Below, in pieces: positions 1 through 5,122 of a stretch of DNA of 5,137 nt. The first letter of the stretch is position 1; each line of letters begins with the position of its first letter. The DNA lies in the NCBI GenBank assembly GCA_946480475.1, contig CAMLJM010000062.1, positions 1-5,137 of the forward strand, written 5' to 3'. This DNA is from an uncultured Alphaproteobacteria bacterium (GTDB lineage Bacteria; Pseudomonadota; Alphaproteobacteria; Micavibrionales; Micavibrionaceae). A model generated the notes under the pieces. That model made no database searches. It was not told where the DNA came from and saw only the letters and a program-made list of their open reading frames with translations. A program made the translations under genes and the position numbers.

Positions 1-54
1 AATCGTTCCGATGTTCACGTGCGGTTTCGTCCGCTCAAACTTTTCCTTTGCCAT
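1..54 (-). CDS. tuf: Elongation factor Tu, N-terminal 18 codons (cut by window edge)
   Basis: The visible start reads MAKEKFERTKPHVNIGTI, the universal N-terminus of bacterial EF-Tu, ending just before the GHVDHGKT P-loop that would follow. EF-Tu is the GTPase that carries aminoacyl-tRNA to the ribosomal A site. The ATG at 54-52 is preceded by a clear GAAGGA Shine-Dalgarno. The gene follows fusA after 38 bases in the same direction, the usual last position of the str operon, so it is probably co-transcribed. Most of the gene lies outside the window, so intactness and the presence of a second tuf copy cannot be judged. Confidence 0.96.
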   Translation of the reverse strand, partial: MAKEKFERTKPHVNIGTI

Positions 55-60
55 TTTCTT

Positions 61-66
61 TCCTTC
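61..66 (-). promoter_or_regulatory. Shine-Dalgarno of tuf
   Basis: GAAGGA on the minus strand with a 6-base spacer to the tuf ATG. It confirms the start codon. Confidence 0.85.
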
Positions 67-92
67 TTAGCAAAAAGCCAAACCGTTAATTG

Positions 93-2183
93 TTATGCGT
101 ATTTCTTCTTCACTTCTTCAGCAACCGCTGCCGGTACCGGATCATAATGATCGAAGCTCATTGTGTACTGAGCACGGCCTTGCGACATGGAGCGCAGGGT
201 ATTGATGTAACCAAACATGCTGGCCAGCGGCACCATCGCGTCGATGACTTTCGCGTTACCGCGATCACCCATGTTCGCGATTTGACCACGGCGGCTGTTC
301 AGGTCACCAATGATATCACCCATGTATTCTTCAGGTGTTACCACTTCAACTTTCATGATCGGCTCGAGCAATGTCGGGCCTGCCTTGGCCATACCTTCTT
401 TGAAGGCCGCCTTGGCAGCGATCTCGAAGGCCAGCGCAGAAGAGTCAACGTCGTGGTACGAGCCATCAACCAGCTCGACCTTGAAGTCGATGACCGGGAA
501 GCCTGCCATGATGCCGCTTTCCTTGGCCATTTCGAGACCTTTTTGGACACCGGGGATGTATTCCTTAGGAATAGCGCCACCAACAATCTTGTTCTCGAAC
601 ACGAAACCAGAACCCGTTTCGCCCGGAGAGAAAATCATGCCGACTTTAGCGAACTGACCAGAACCACCAGATTGTTTCTTGTGGGTGTAGGTGATGTCTG
701 CCGTCTTGGACATTGTTTCACGGTAGGCCACCTGCGGCGCGCCCACGTTTGCTTCAACCTTGAATTCGCGCTTCATGCGGTCAACAAGAATTTCGAGGTG
801 CAGTTCGCCCATGCCCTTCATGATCGTCTGACCTGATTCATGGTCAACAGACACGCGGAAGGACGGATCTTCAGAAGCCAGACGCTGCAACGCCAGACCC
901 ATTTTCTCTTGGTCGGCTTTGGTTTTCGGCTCAACCGCGATCTCAATCACCGGTTCAGGGAATACCATGCGTTCCAGAACGATCGGCTTCAGCGGGTCGC
1001 AGAGTGTGTCGCCTGTGGTTGTGTCTTTCATACCGACGAGCGCAATGATGTCACCGGCTTCGGCCGTTTTGATTTCTTCGCGGTTATTGGCGTGCATCAG
1101 CAGCATACGACCGATACGCTCTTTTTTGTCTTTTACAGAGTTCAGAACATAAGAACCGGACTCGAGTTTACCGGAGTAAATACGGGCGAATGTCAGAGAA
1201 CCCACGAACGGGTCGTTCATGATCTTGAATGCGAGAGCAGAGAATGGCGCATCGTCAGCACATTCACGGCTATCATCTTCGTCGGAGTCAACTTTCTTAC
1301 CTTTAACAGCGCCCTTGTCCAGCGGAGACGGCAGGTAGTCAACAACAGCGTCGAGCAACGGCTGAACACCCTTGTTCTTGAACGCGGAACCGCAGAACAT
1401 CGGCACCAGTTTGAAGGCAATTGTACCCTTACGGATGCAGGCCTTGAGGGTTGCCAAGTCAGGCTCCTTACCTTCGAGGTAAGCTTCCATCGCGGCATCG
1501 TCCATCTCGACGGCCATCTCGATGAGTTTTGCACGATATTCCTGCGCTTTTTCTACGAGATCCGCCGGGATTTCTTCTTCAGTGAATTTTGCGCCGAGCG
1601 TTTCTTCCTGCCAGACGATCGCTTTCATCTTGATCAGGTCAACGATGCCCTTGAAGTCGGATTCGATACCGATCGGCAGCGCCATCACCAGCGGGTTGAT
1701 GCCCAGGCGTTTCTGAATTGTGTCGATGCACATGTAGAAATCGCCACCGATCTTATCCATCTTGTTGGCGAAGATGATACGGGGCACTTTGTATTTGTCA
1801 GCCTGACGCCAAACTGTTTCAGTTTGCGGTTCAACACCCTGGTTACCATCGAGAAGGCAAACAGCGCCATCGAGAACGCGCAGGGAACGCTCCACTTCAA
1901 TCGTGAAGTCCACGTGGCCCGGAGTGTCGATAACGTTAATACGATATTTTTGTTGATCCGGACCTGTCCAGAAAGCGGTGGTCGCAGCGGATGTAATTGT
2001 AATACCGCGCTCCTGCTCTTGCTCCATCCAGTCCATGGTTGCAGCACCATCGTGCACTTCACCGATTTTGTGTGATTTGCCGGTGTAGTACAGGATACGC
2101 TCGGTCGTTGTCGTTTTACCAGCATCGATGTGTGCCATGATGCCGATGTTGCGATAGCGCTCAAGTGGTGTTTCGCGTGTCAT
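93..2183 (-). CDS. fusA: Elongation factor G (EF-G)
   Basis: Full-length 696-residue translocation GTPase, within the usual 690-705. It drives tRNA-mRNA movement after peptide transfer and, with RRF, helps recycle ribosomes. The G motifs are intact: G1 AHIDAGKT (17-24), G2 around RGITIT (59-64), G3 DTPGH (86-90), G4 NKMD (140-143), G5 GSAFKN (265-270). Domain II starts near residue 310, and the FPEPVI and [18 protein letters not shown] segments mark domain III. The domain IV tip keeps HDVDSS with His577, the counterpart of E. coli His583. Domain V contains the conserved EPIMKVEV segment. It lies 45 bases after rpsG and 38 before tuf. The start matches family N-termini, but no good Shine-Dalgarno precedes it; the nearest purine stretch (AGAAAG) is about 13-15 bases away. 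The sequence looks functional and canonical. Confidence 0.98.
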   Translation of the reverse strand: MTRETPLERYRNIGIMAHIDAGKTTTTERILYYTGKSHKIGEVHDGAATMDWMEQEQERGITITSAATTAFWTGPDQQKYRINVIDTPGHVDFTIEVERSLRVLDGAVCLLDGNQGVEPQTETVWRQADKYKVPRIIFANKMDKIGGDFYMCIDTIQKRLGINPLVMALPIGIESDFKGIVDLIKMKAIVWQEETLGAKFTEEEIPADLVEKAQEYRAKLIEMAVEMDDAAMEAYLEGKEPDLATLKACIRKGTIAFKLVPMFCGSAFKNKGVQPLLDAVVDYLPSPLDKGAVKGKKVDSDEDDSRECADDAPFSALAFKIMNDPFVGSLTFARIYSGKLESGSYVLNSVKDKKERIGRMLLMHANNREEIKTAEAGDIIALVGMKDTTTGDTLCDPLKPIVLERMVFPEPVIEIAVEPKTKADQEKMGLALQRLASEDPSFRVSVDHESGQTIMKGMGELHLEILVDRMKREFKVEANVGAPQVAYRETMSKTADITYTHKKQSGGSGQFAKVGMIFSPGETGSGFVFENKIVGGAIPKEYIPGVQKGLEMAKESGIMAGFPVIDFKVELVDGSYHDVDSSALAFEIAAKAAFKEGMAKAGPTLLEPIMKVEVVTPEEYMGDIIGDLNSRRGQIANMGDRGNAKVIDAMVPLASMFGYINTLRSMSQGRAQYTMSFDHYDPVPAAVAEEVKKKYA

Positions 2184-2228
2184 GTCTGTATCAGTCTTTC
2201 TAAACCAAAAACTCGTTTAAACTTGTAA

Positions 2229-2708
2229 TTAACGATAGTGAGCAAACGCTTTGTTTGCTTCTGCCATCTTGTGGGTGTCGTCACGCTTTTTCAGCGCCGC
2301 GCCACGGTCGTTAGCGATATCCAGCAATTCAGCCGCCAGACGCGCCATCATTGTGCGCTCGCCACGGGCGCGTGCAGCAGCTTTCAGCCAACGCATCGCC
2401 ACAGCTTGTGCGCGGTCAGCACGAACTTCAACCGGTACCTGATATGTCGCGCCACCGATACGGCGGGATTTGACTTCCAGTTGCGGCTTCACTTTGTCCA
2501 GCGCCTTGTGGAAATATTCGATCACATCATTGTCGTTTGCCAGCTTGGCTTTCGCGCGGATCTCTTCGAGAGCGCCGTAAACAATCTGCTCGGCGACAGA
2601 TTTCTTACCGCCGGTCATGATGCAGTTGATGAATTTGGACAGGATGACGTCCCCGAATTTCGGGTCCGGCAGAATTTGACGTTTCTCAGCGCTATGGCGA
2701 CGTGACAT
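2229..2708 (-). CDS. rpsG: 30S ribosomal protein S7
   Basis: The 159-residue protein is the primary 16S rRNA binder that nucleates the 30S head and contacts the E-site tRNA. The start [10 protein letters not shown] followed by PDPKFGD is the alphaproteobacterial form. The conserved core [16 protein letters not shown] (about residues 81-96) and the C-terminal [17 protein letters not shown] are present. Length is close to the usual 156; the terminal Trp common after HYR in relatives is missing. A GGAG Shine-Dalgarno precedes the ATG. The gap to rpsL is only 15 bases, so the long rpsL-rpsG spacer that S7 binds for feedback control in E. coli is absent. Confidence 0.98.
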   Translation of the reverse strand: MSRRHSAEKRQILPDPKFGDVILSKFINCIMTGGKKSVAEQIVYGALEEIRAKAKLANDNDVIEYFHKALDKVKPQLEVKSRRIGGATYQVPVEVRADRAQAVAMRWLKAAARARGERTMMARLAAELLDIANDRGAALKKRDDTHKMAEANKAFAHYR

Positions 2709-2717
2709 CTTTTATAT

Positions 2718-2721
2718 CTCC
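2718..2721 (-). promoter_or_regulatory. Shine-Dalgarno of rpsG
   Basis: GGAG on the minus strand, 9 bases before the rpsG ATG and within the 15-base gap after the rpsL stop codon. It supports this start. Confidence 0.8.
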
Positions 2722-2723
2722 AA

Positions 2724-3107
2724 TTACTTCGGACGTTTCGCGCCGTAGAGCGAACGGCTTTGCTTACGCTCTTTAACGCCTTGTGTATCAAGGGAACCAC
2801 GCAGGATGTGGTAACGAACACCCGGAAGGTCTTTCACACGGCCGCCGCGCACCAGAACAACAGAGTGTTCCTGCAGGTTGTGGCCTTCACCCGGGATGTA
2901 GCAAATAACTTCCTGACCTGTTGTCAGACGAACCTTAGCAACCTTACGCAGAGCAGAGTTCGGCTTCTTCGGTGTCGTTGTATAAACACGTGTGCACACG
3001 CCGCGACGTTGCGGGTTGCCCTTCAGAGCCTTGTTCTTCTTGGCCTTCATGGCCTTTTTGCCGCCGCGTTCACGCGGTTGACGGATTAATTGCTGTATCG
3101 TTGGCAT
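2724..3107 (-). CDS. rpsL: 30S ribosomal protein S12
   Basis: The 127-residue decoding-centre protein shows the diagnostic segments [20 protein letters not shown] (36-55), [18 protein letters not shown] (73-90) and [10 protein letters not shown] (91-100). Lys47 and Lys92 correspond to E. coli Lys43 and Lys88, where streptomycin-resistance changes occur; both are wild type. Asp93 is the counterpart of the residue methylthiolated by RimO in E. coli. The basic N-terminal arm (about residues 11-33) is some four residues longer than in E. coli. Near the C-terminus, Leu120 replaces the usual Lys of RSKYG. It is the first gene of the operon, with an AAAGGG ribosome site and a long predicted 5' leader. 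rpoC, often the upstream neighbour, is not within 2 kb. Confidence 0.98.
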   Translation of the reverse strand: MPTIQQLIRQPRERGGKKAMKAKKNKALKGNPQRRGVCTRVYTTTPKKPNSALRKVAKVRLTTGQEVICYIPGEGHNLQEHSVVLVRGGRVKDLPGVRYHILRGSLDTQGVKERKQSRSLYGAKRPK

Positions 3108-3116
3108 TCAGCTTCG

Positions 3117-3122
3117 CCCTTT
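3117..3122 (-). promoter_or_regulatory. Shine-Dalgarno of rpsL
   Basis: AAAGGG on the minus strand, 9 bases before the rpsL ATG, fixing the start at MPTIQQL, the family's normal N-terminus. Confidence 0.75.
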
Positions 3123-3177
3123 TCATAGTTCAAAATGTTGTATCAGGATGGTTGGCTATTGCGCTTAACCTGGTCGG

Positions 3178-3224
3178 GAAACCCATATCTGCGCCACAGG
3201 GGATGCGGTCGCTTTGCGGGTTTC
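3178..3224 (-). promoter_or_regulatory. Foldable two-stem element in the str leader
   Basis: On the minus strand GAAACCC (3224-3218) can pair with GGGTTTC (3184-3178) over 7 bp. Inside this, GCG, a bulged A, then CCGCA pair with TGTGG-CGC around a TCCCC loop, giving 8 bp with one G-U. An internal loop GCAAA/AGATAT joins the stems. GGGTTTC runs straight into CCC (GGGTTTCCC), so an alternative local pairing is conceivable. No T-run follows, so it is not an intrinsic terminator. Ribosomal-protein operons often use leader structures for feedback, but no known binding motif was recognised. Confidence 0.4.
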
Positions 3225-3265
3225 TTTCTCATCTTCGCGCGATTGCTCGCTCTCTGCTCTCTTTT

Positions 3266-3278
3266 GGGAAAAATTCCC
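3266..3278. repeat. Short palindrome GGGAA-AAA-TTCCC
   Basis: A perfect 5-bp inverted repeat around a 3-base A/T centre, in the predicted str leader. It could form a tiny RNA hairpin (GGGAA-TTT-TTCCC on the minus strand) or be a protein-binding site. Nothing else supports a role. Confidence 0.3.
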
Positions 3279-3395
3279 GCCAGATTTCAGTGGATTGCGT
3301 CTAAGTCACCTGCCTCGAATTTCTATTGTTTATCAATGATTTCCGAGTACTTAACCGTGTCTTACGGCCAATCCATCCATATGCAAACGTGGCGC

Positions 3396-3424
3396 AATAT
3401 ACGTATTCGGGATTCCTGAGTCAA
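3396..3424 (-). promoter_or_regulatory. Sigma70 promoter of the str operon
   Basis: Minus-strand -35 TTGACT (3424-3419) and -10 TATATT (3401-3396) each match the consensus at 5 of 6 positions, with an ideal 17-base spacer. The sequence after the -10 is GCGCC then A, so the start is probably at 3390 or 3389. A GC-rich discriminator is the hallmark of promoters repressed in the stringent response, as expected for a ribosomal operon. An AAAAAAATT tract on the minus strand lies upstream, near -57 to -66. The -35 overlaps the GANTC site at 3418-3422 and the spacer holds another at 3411-3415. Found by reading only; no start-site mapping is available. Confidence 0.75.
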
Positions 3425-3528
3425 CGAATTCTTTACGAAATCCTCAATTTTTTTGATCTGGCTCATCCCTGACTCGGAACTGAATCGATTTTGACCCGAA
3501 ATGAATCGCAAATGATTCTGTTTGAATC
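3411..3528. promoter_or_regulatory. Cluster of seven GANTC (CcrM-type) sites
   Basis: GANTC occurs at 3411 (GATTC), 3418 (GAGTC), 3471 (GACTC), 3482 (GAATC), 3503 (GAATC), 3514 (GATTC) and 3524 (GAATC). The rest of the window has nine by manual scan (442, 835, 1159, 1285, 1660, 3677, 4513, 4577, 4683). Chance expectation is about one per 256 bp. In alphaproteobacteria CcrM methylates GANTC at the end of replication, and GcrA acts with sigma70 at promoters carrying methylated GANTC in or near the -35/-10 region. Two of these sites fit that placement. That this host has CcrM and GcrA is inferred from its apparent class only. Confidence 0.6.
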
Positions 3529-3529
3529 G
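3459..3529 (+). repeat. Helically phased array of TGANTCG heptamers
   Basis: Six direct heptamers start at 3470 (TGACTCG), 3481 (TGAATCG), 3492 (TGACCCG), 3502 (TGAATCG), 3513 (TGATTCT) and 3523 (TGAATCG). Linkers are 4, 4, 3, 4 and 3 bases, giving steps of 11, 11, 10, 11 and 10, close to one DNA turn. The three exact copies are exactly 21 bases apart. A weaker copy, TGGCTCA, lies one step upstream at 3459. T1, G2, A3 and C6 are invariant in the six. Seven-base direct repeats with 3-4-base linkers are the layout used by OmpR/PhoB-family regulators binding head to tail, although the sequence is not the PhoB box. The array ends 19 bases before a possible exonuclease -35 and starts 34 bases beyond the str -35. 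Confidence 0.75.
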
Positions 3530-3547
3530 ATATCGCTGTCTGCTTGC

Positions 3548-3576
3548 TTACCAACCATGCCGCAAGAGACTATCAT
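3548..3576 (+). promoter_or_regulatory. Possible promoter of the exonuclease gene
   Basis: TTACCA (3548-3553, 4 of 6 consensus) and TATCAT (3571-3576, 5 of 6) are separated by 17 bases. A start near 3583 would give a leader of about 145 nt with an upstream ORF and a hairpin. The AT-rich sequence downstream offers other weak -10-like matches, so this is only the best of several candidates. Confidence 0.35.
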
Positions 3577-3660
3577 AATTATTTACATAATTACAAGTCT
3601 ATTTTGAACGGCCAGTTTTCTAAAAAATTAAAAATTTTTATTCAATAACAATGCCTTATT
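3574..3660. other. AT-rich segment with short direct and inverted repeats
   Basis: About 18 of 87 bases are G or C (21%), far below the flanking genes. It contains an 8-base direct repeat CATAATTA (3574-3581 and 3586-3593), the palindrome TAAAAATTTTTA (3629-3640) and the inverted repeat TTATT-C-AATAA (3638-3648). It could be a promoter upstream region, a nucleoid-protein site or simply unconstrained spacer. No DnaA box (TTATNCACA) was found. Confidence 0.5.
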
Positions 3661-3704
3661 TTGATATTGCCCTACCGAGTCCAGAGGGCTTTTCTAATTT
3701 TTAA
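3651..3704 (+). CDS. Possible 17-codon upstream ORF before the exonuclease
   Basis: ATG at 3651 opens the frame MPYFDIALPSPEGFSNF, ending at TAA 3702-3704. The stop overlaps the start of the AAAGGAGT ribosome site for the exonuclease, and the whole hairpin at 3669-3689 lies inside the frame. That geometry would let translation of the short ORF influence both the hairpin and downstream initiation. Against it, no Shine-Dalgarno precedes the ATG and the peptide has no run of a single amino acid typical of attenuation leaders. It may well be chance. Confidence 0.25.
   Translation: MPYFDIALPSPEGFSNF
3669..3702 (+). terminator. Terminator-like hairpin in the exonuclease leader
   Basis: GCCCT (3669-3673) can pair with AGGGC (3685-3689) across an 11-base loop, followed at once by TTTT, CTAA and TTTTT (3690-3702). 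The stem is short for an intrinsic terminator, but the T-rich tail is good. Because it sits just before the ribosome site of the exonuclease, it could attenuate that gene or block upstream read-through. Confidence 0.35.
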
Positions 3705-3709
3705 AGGAG
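3703..3709 (+). promoter_or_regulatory. Strong Shine-Dalgarno, unusually far from the exonuclease ATG
   Basis: AAAGGAG is a near-perfect anti-16S match, but the first ATG is 18 bases further on (usual 5-9). In-frame ATC at 3716 (6-base spacing) and ATT at 3722 and 3725 lie between. Either the ATG is reached across a long AT-rich spacer, or a rare non-AUG start is used. The protein family's normal N-terminus fits the ATG. Confidence 0.55.
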
Positions 3710-3727
3710 TATTATATCTTCATTATT

Positions 3728-4219
3728 ATGACCCGCATCACTGCCATTGATTTTGAAACAGCCAATTATCGCAGCCATTCTGCGATAGCAGTCGGTTTAA
3801 CGCTTATAGAAGAGCGCCAGATCATTGAAAGCGTTTCATACCTGATCCGACCGCCGGAGAGCTGGTTCGTTCCCAAGTTCATCGATATTCACGGCATTCA
3901 TCCGCATCACGTGGAAGACCAGCCTAATTTCGAGGAGCTGTGGCCCAAAATTCAGCGATTTTTCCAGGATACAACCATGCTGGCGCATAACGCCCCCTTT
4001 GACCGCTCCGTACTGGAAGGGACAGCGGCCTATTACGAGTTGGCCCTGCCCCGCCTCGAATGGCTTTGCACGGTGCAGATATCGAGAAAGCGCTGGCCCG
4101 CGCTTGAGCGGCATAAATTAAACATCGTCTGCGAACATCTGGGCATCGCGCTTAACCATCATGATGCCGGAAGCGATGCCCTGGCGGCGGCACGGATCTA
4201 TCTGAGATCAACGGCTTAA
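3728..4219 (+). CDS. DEDDh 3'-5' exonuclease, DnaQ/Pol III epsilon-like
   Basis: This 163-residue single-domain protein has the full DEDDh catalytic set: Exo I DFE with Asp8 and Glu10, Exo II HNAPFD with Asp92, Exo III HDAGSD with His145 and Asp150 (H-x4-D). These residues bind two metal ions that cleave 3'-terminal phosphodiester bonds. DIHGI (53-57), an LCTV segment (113-116) and HKLNIVCEHLGI (129-140) match a family of short stand-alone epsilon-like exonucleases. There is no C-terminal polymerase-binding extension as in replicative DnaQ (about 240 residues), so a repair or nucleic-acid trimming role is more likely than Pol III proofreading. No signal peptide or membrane segment is visible. 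It is divergent from the str operon and convergent with the next gene. The substrate (DNA or RNA) cannot be told from sequence. Confidence 0.9.
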   Translation: MTRITAIDFETANYRSHSAIAVGLTLIEERQIIESVSYLIRPPESWFVPKFIDIHGIHPHHVEDQPNFEELWPKIQRFFQDTTMLAHNAPFDRSVLEGTAAYYELALPRLEWLCTVQISRKRWPALERHKLNIVCEHLGIALNHHDAGSDALAAARIYLRSTA

Positions 4220-4225
4220 GCCAAC

Positions 4226-4248
4226 AGCAGCGAAGATGCACTGCTGCT
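4226..4248. terminator. Weak hairpin between convergent genes
   Basis: AGCAGC (4226-4231) can pair with GCTGCT (4243-4248) over an 11-base loop, in the 40-base gap between the two convergent stop codons. Its position suits a shared terminator, but neither strand has a T-run after the stem, so intrinsic termination would be weak. Confidence 0.25.
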
Positions 4249-4259
4249 TCATAATGAAA

Positions 4260-5060
4260 TTACTGCGGCTTGAGATGAGCAAGCGATACGGCGCCGGGCA
4301 GATCAACATAGCGCGTCAATCGGGCGCTTTCATCCGGGCGCGTGAAAATTGTATAGGGCAGCGTCGCTAAGTCATTTGGTGTTGTAGCAATGGCACGTGC
4401 ACCGGCGGCTCGCATTCTTTCGGCACGTTCAGTGACGTTTTCATCAAGGCAACTCTGCATACTAATATAGGCCAAGCCCGGCACATCAAGTGTACGACTG
4501 GCGCGTATGCCTGACTCTGTTTCATCGACAATAATGGCTTCATTGGCATTATTACGATAGATGGCAGCATCATGAGGATTCACAGATACAGCGCTGATAA
4601 TCTGGCTGAATAAAGCGACCAGCGTGGGCCTACCGTGCGCAACGGAGTTAAGACCATATACATGACCACCGAAATATCGGCTGAGTCGCGCACGATCCAA
4701 GCGTTCCTGACCTTCTGCCGCATCACCTGTAAATGTGGCAACCAACGTATGTCGATCACCCTGCAGGCCCTTGAGCATGGTTGCCATGTCGCGGTAATAG
4801 CTAAATGCCTTATCCTTGCACAGTTCAGCACGTGCTTCGGCGTGTTGCTGGCGAATAAAATCGATGGTTTCTTGCGGAACTGCCTTTTCTGACGCACGTT
4901 CGGGGAAGATGGTTTCACCTGCGCCTAAGCTGGCGAGGTCATATTGCACACGGTGCCCCGCGCCCATGGCGGCAATCAAGCTACGGAGGCTGCGGGAAGC
5001 GCGCGTGACTTTCTCGTCGATGTCGCAGCTTTTCCAGTCCAGATTGAAAATCATCAGCAT
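4260..5060 (-). CDS. HAD-superfamily (subfamily I-like) protein with degraded active site
   Basis: The 266-residue protein follows the HAD phosphatase layout. The N-terminal strand MLMIFNLD occupies the motif I place, a helical cap-like region covers about 15-95, LVATFTGD (106-113) fits motif II, RYFGGHVYG then VAHGRP (141-145) fits motif III, and AIIVDETESGI (175-185) fits motif IV before a typical SRTLDVPGLAYIS strand. The catalytic residues differ: the nucleophile Asp is Asn6 (NLDWK instead of DxDGT), the motif III Lys is Arg144, and motif IV reads DE rather than ED or DD. Phosphatase activity is therefore doubtful and a binding or regulatory role is possible. Start chosen at 5060: GGGAG lies 8 bases upstream, and the fold begins there. 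An in-frame ATG at 5081 would add seven residues but has a poor ribosome site. The frame is open with no sign of decay. The gene has no recognised name. Confidence 0.75.
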   Translation of the reverse strand: MLMIFNLDWKSCDIDEKVTRASRSLRSLIAAMGAGHRVQYDLASLGAGETIFPERASEKAVPQETIDFIRQQHAEARAELCKDKAFSYYRDMATMLKGLQGDRHTLVATFTGDAAEGQERLDRARLSRYFGGHVYGLNSVAHGRPTLVALFSQIISAVSVNPHDAAIYRNNANEAIIVDETESGIRASRTLDVPGLAYISMQSCLDENVTERAERMRAAGARAIATTPNDLATLPYTIFTRPDESARLTRYVDLPGAVSLAHLKPQ

Positions 5061-5068
5061 TTTAGAAA

Positions 5069-5073
5069 CTCCC
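5069..5073 (-). promoter_or_regulatory. Shine-Dalgarno deciding the HAD-like start
   Basis: GGGAG on the minus strand, 8 bases before the ATG at 5060-5058. The alternative ATG at 5081 has only AAGTAAGAATA before it, so this site favours the shorter protein. Confidence 0.65.
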
Positions 5074-5107
5074 GGTCGCATTATTCTTACTTGGTCGTAA
5101 TCTTAAT

Positions 5108-5112
5108 AAGGA
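5108..5112 (+). promoter_or_regulatory. Shine-Dalgarno of a gene entering at the right edge
   Basis: AAGGA with a 10-base spacer to the ATG at 5123. Its orientation is divergent from the HAD-like gene. Confidence 0.45.
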
Positions 5113-5122
5113 CTTCGGAAAA

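Larger units (their letters stand above)
3108..3390 (-). other. Predicted 5' leader of the str operon mRNA
   Basis: If transcription starts 6-7 bases after the predicted -10 box, the mRNA carries about 280 untranslated nucleotides before rpsL. The promoter-proximal half is of ordinary composition. From about 3220 to 3272 the minus strand is purine-rich (AAAAGAGAGCAGAGAGCGAG and neighbours). A foldable element lies at 3178-3224 and a small palindrome at 3266-3278. No tRNA, known riboswitch or T-run terminator was recognised. A short basic ORF (3143-3232, minus) exists but lacks a convincing ribosome site. Leader length depends on the promoter call. Confidence 0.5.

Noticed and set aside
90..2075. 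Long plus-strand open frames (90-836 and 840-2075) opposite fusA
   Set aside because: They are antisense to a clearly conserved EF-G gene, have no recognisable domains or ribosome sites, and are low-complexity in a way typical of shadow frames.
2238..3089. Plus-strand frames opposite rpsG and rpsL (2238-2705, 2760-3089)
   Set aside because: Antisense shadows of ribosomal protein genes, with no independent support.
3252..3265. boxA-like TGCTCTCTTTT sequence
   Set aside because: It is on the plus strand, opposite to the str transcript, and lacks the rest of an antitermination site.
3135..3419. 94-codon plus-strand ORF with a hydrophobic stretch in the intergenic region
   Set aside because: No Shine-Dalgarno before its ATG, it runs antisense through the predicted str leader and promoter, and the peptide resembles no family I know.
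3459..3660. Iteron-like replication origin (21-bp spaced TGAATCG plus AT-rich DNA)
   Set aside because: No DnaA box, no replication-initiator gene and a housekeeping chromosomal context; regulator binding explains the 10-11-bp half-steps better.
5061..5081. Longer start (ATG at 5081) for the HAD-like protein
   Set aside because: Poor ribosome site, and the seven extra residues precede the first core strand, whereas GGGAG sits 8 bases before the ATG at 5060.
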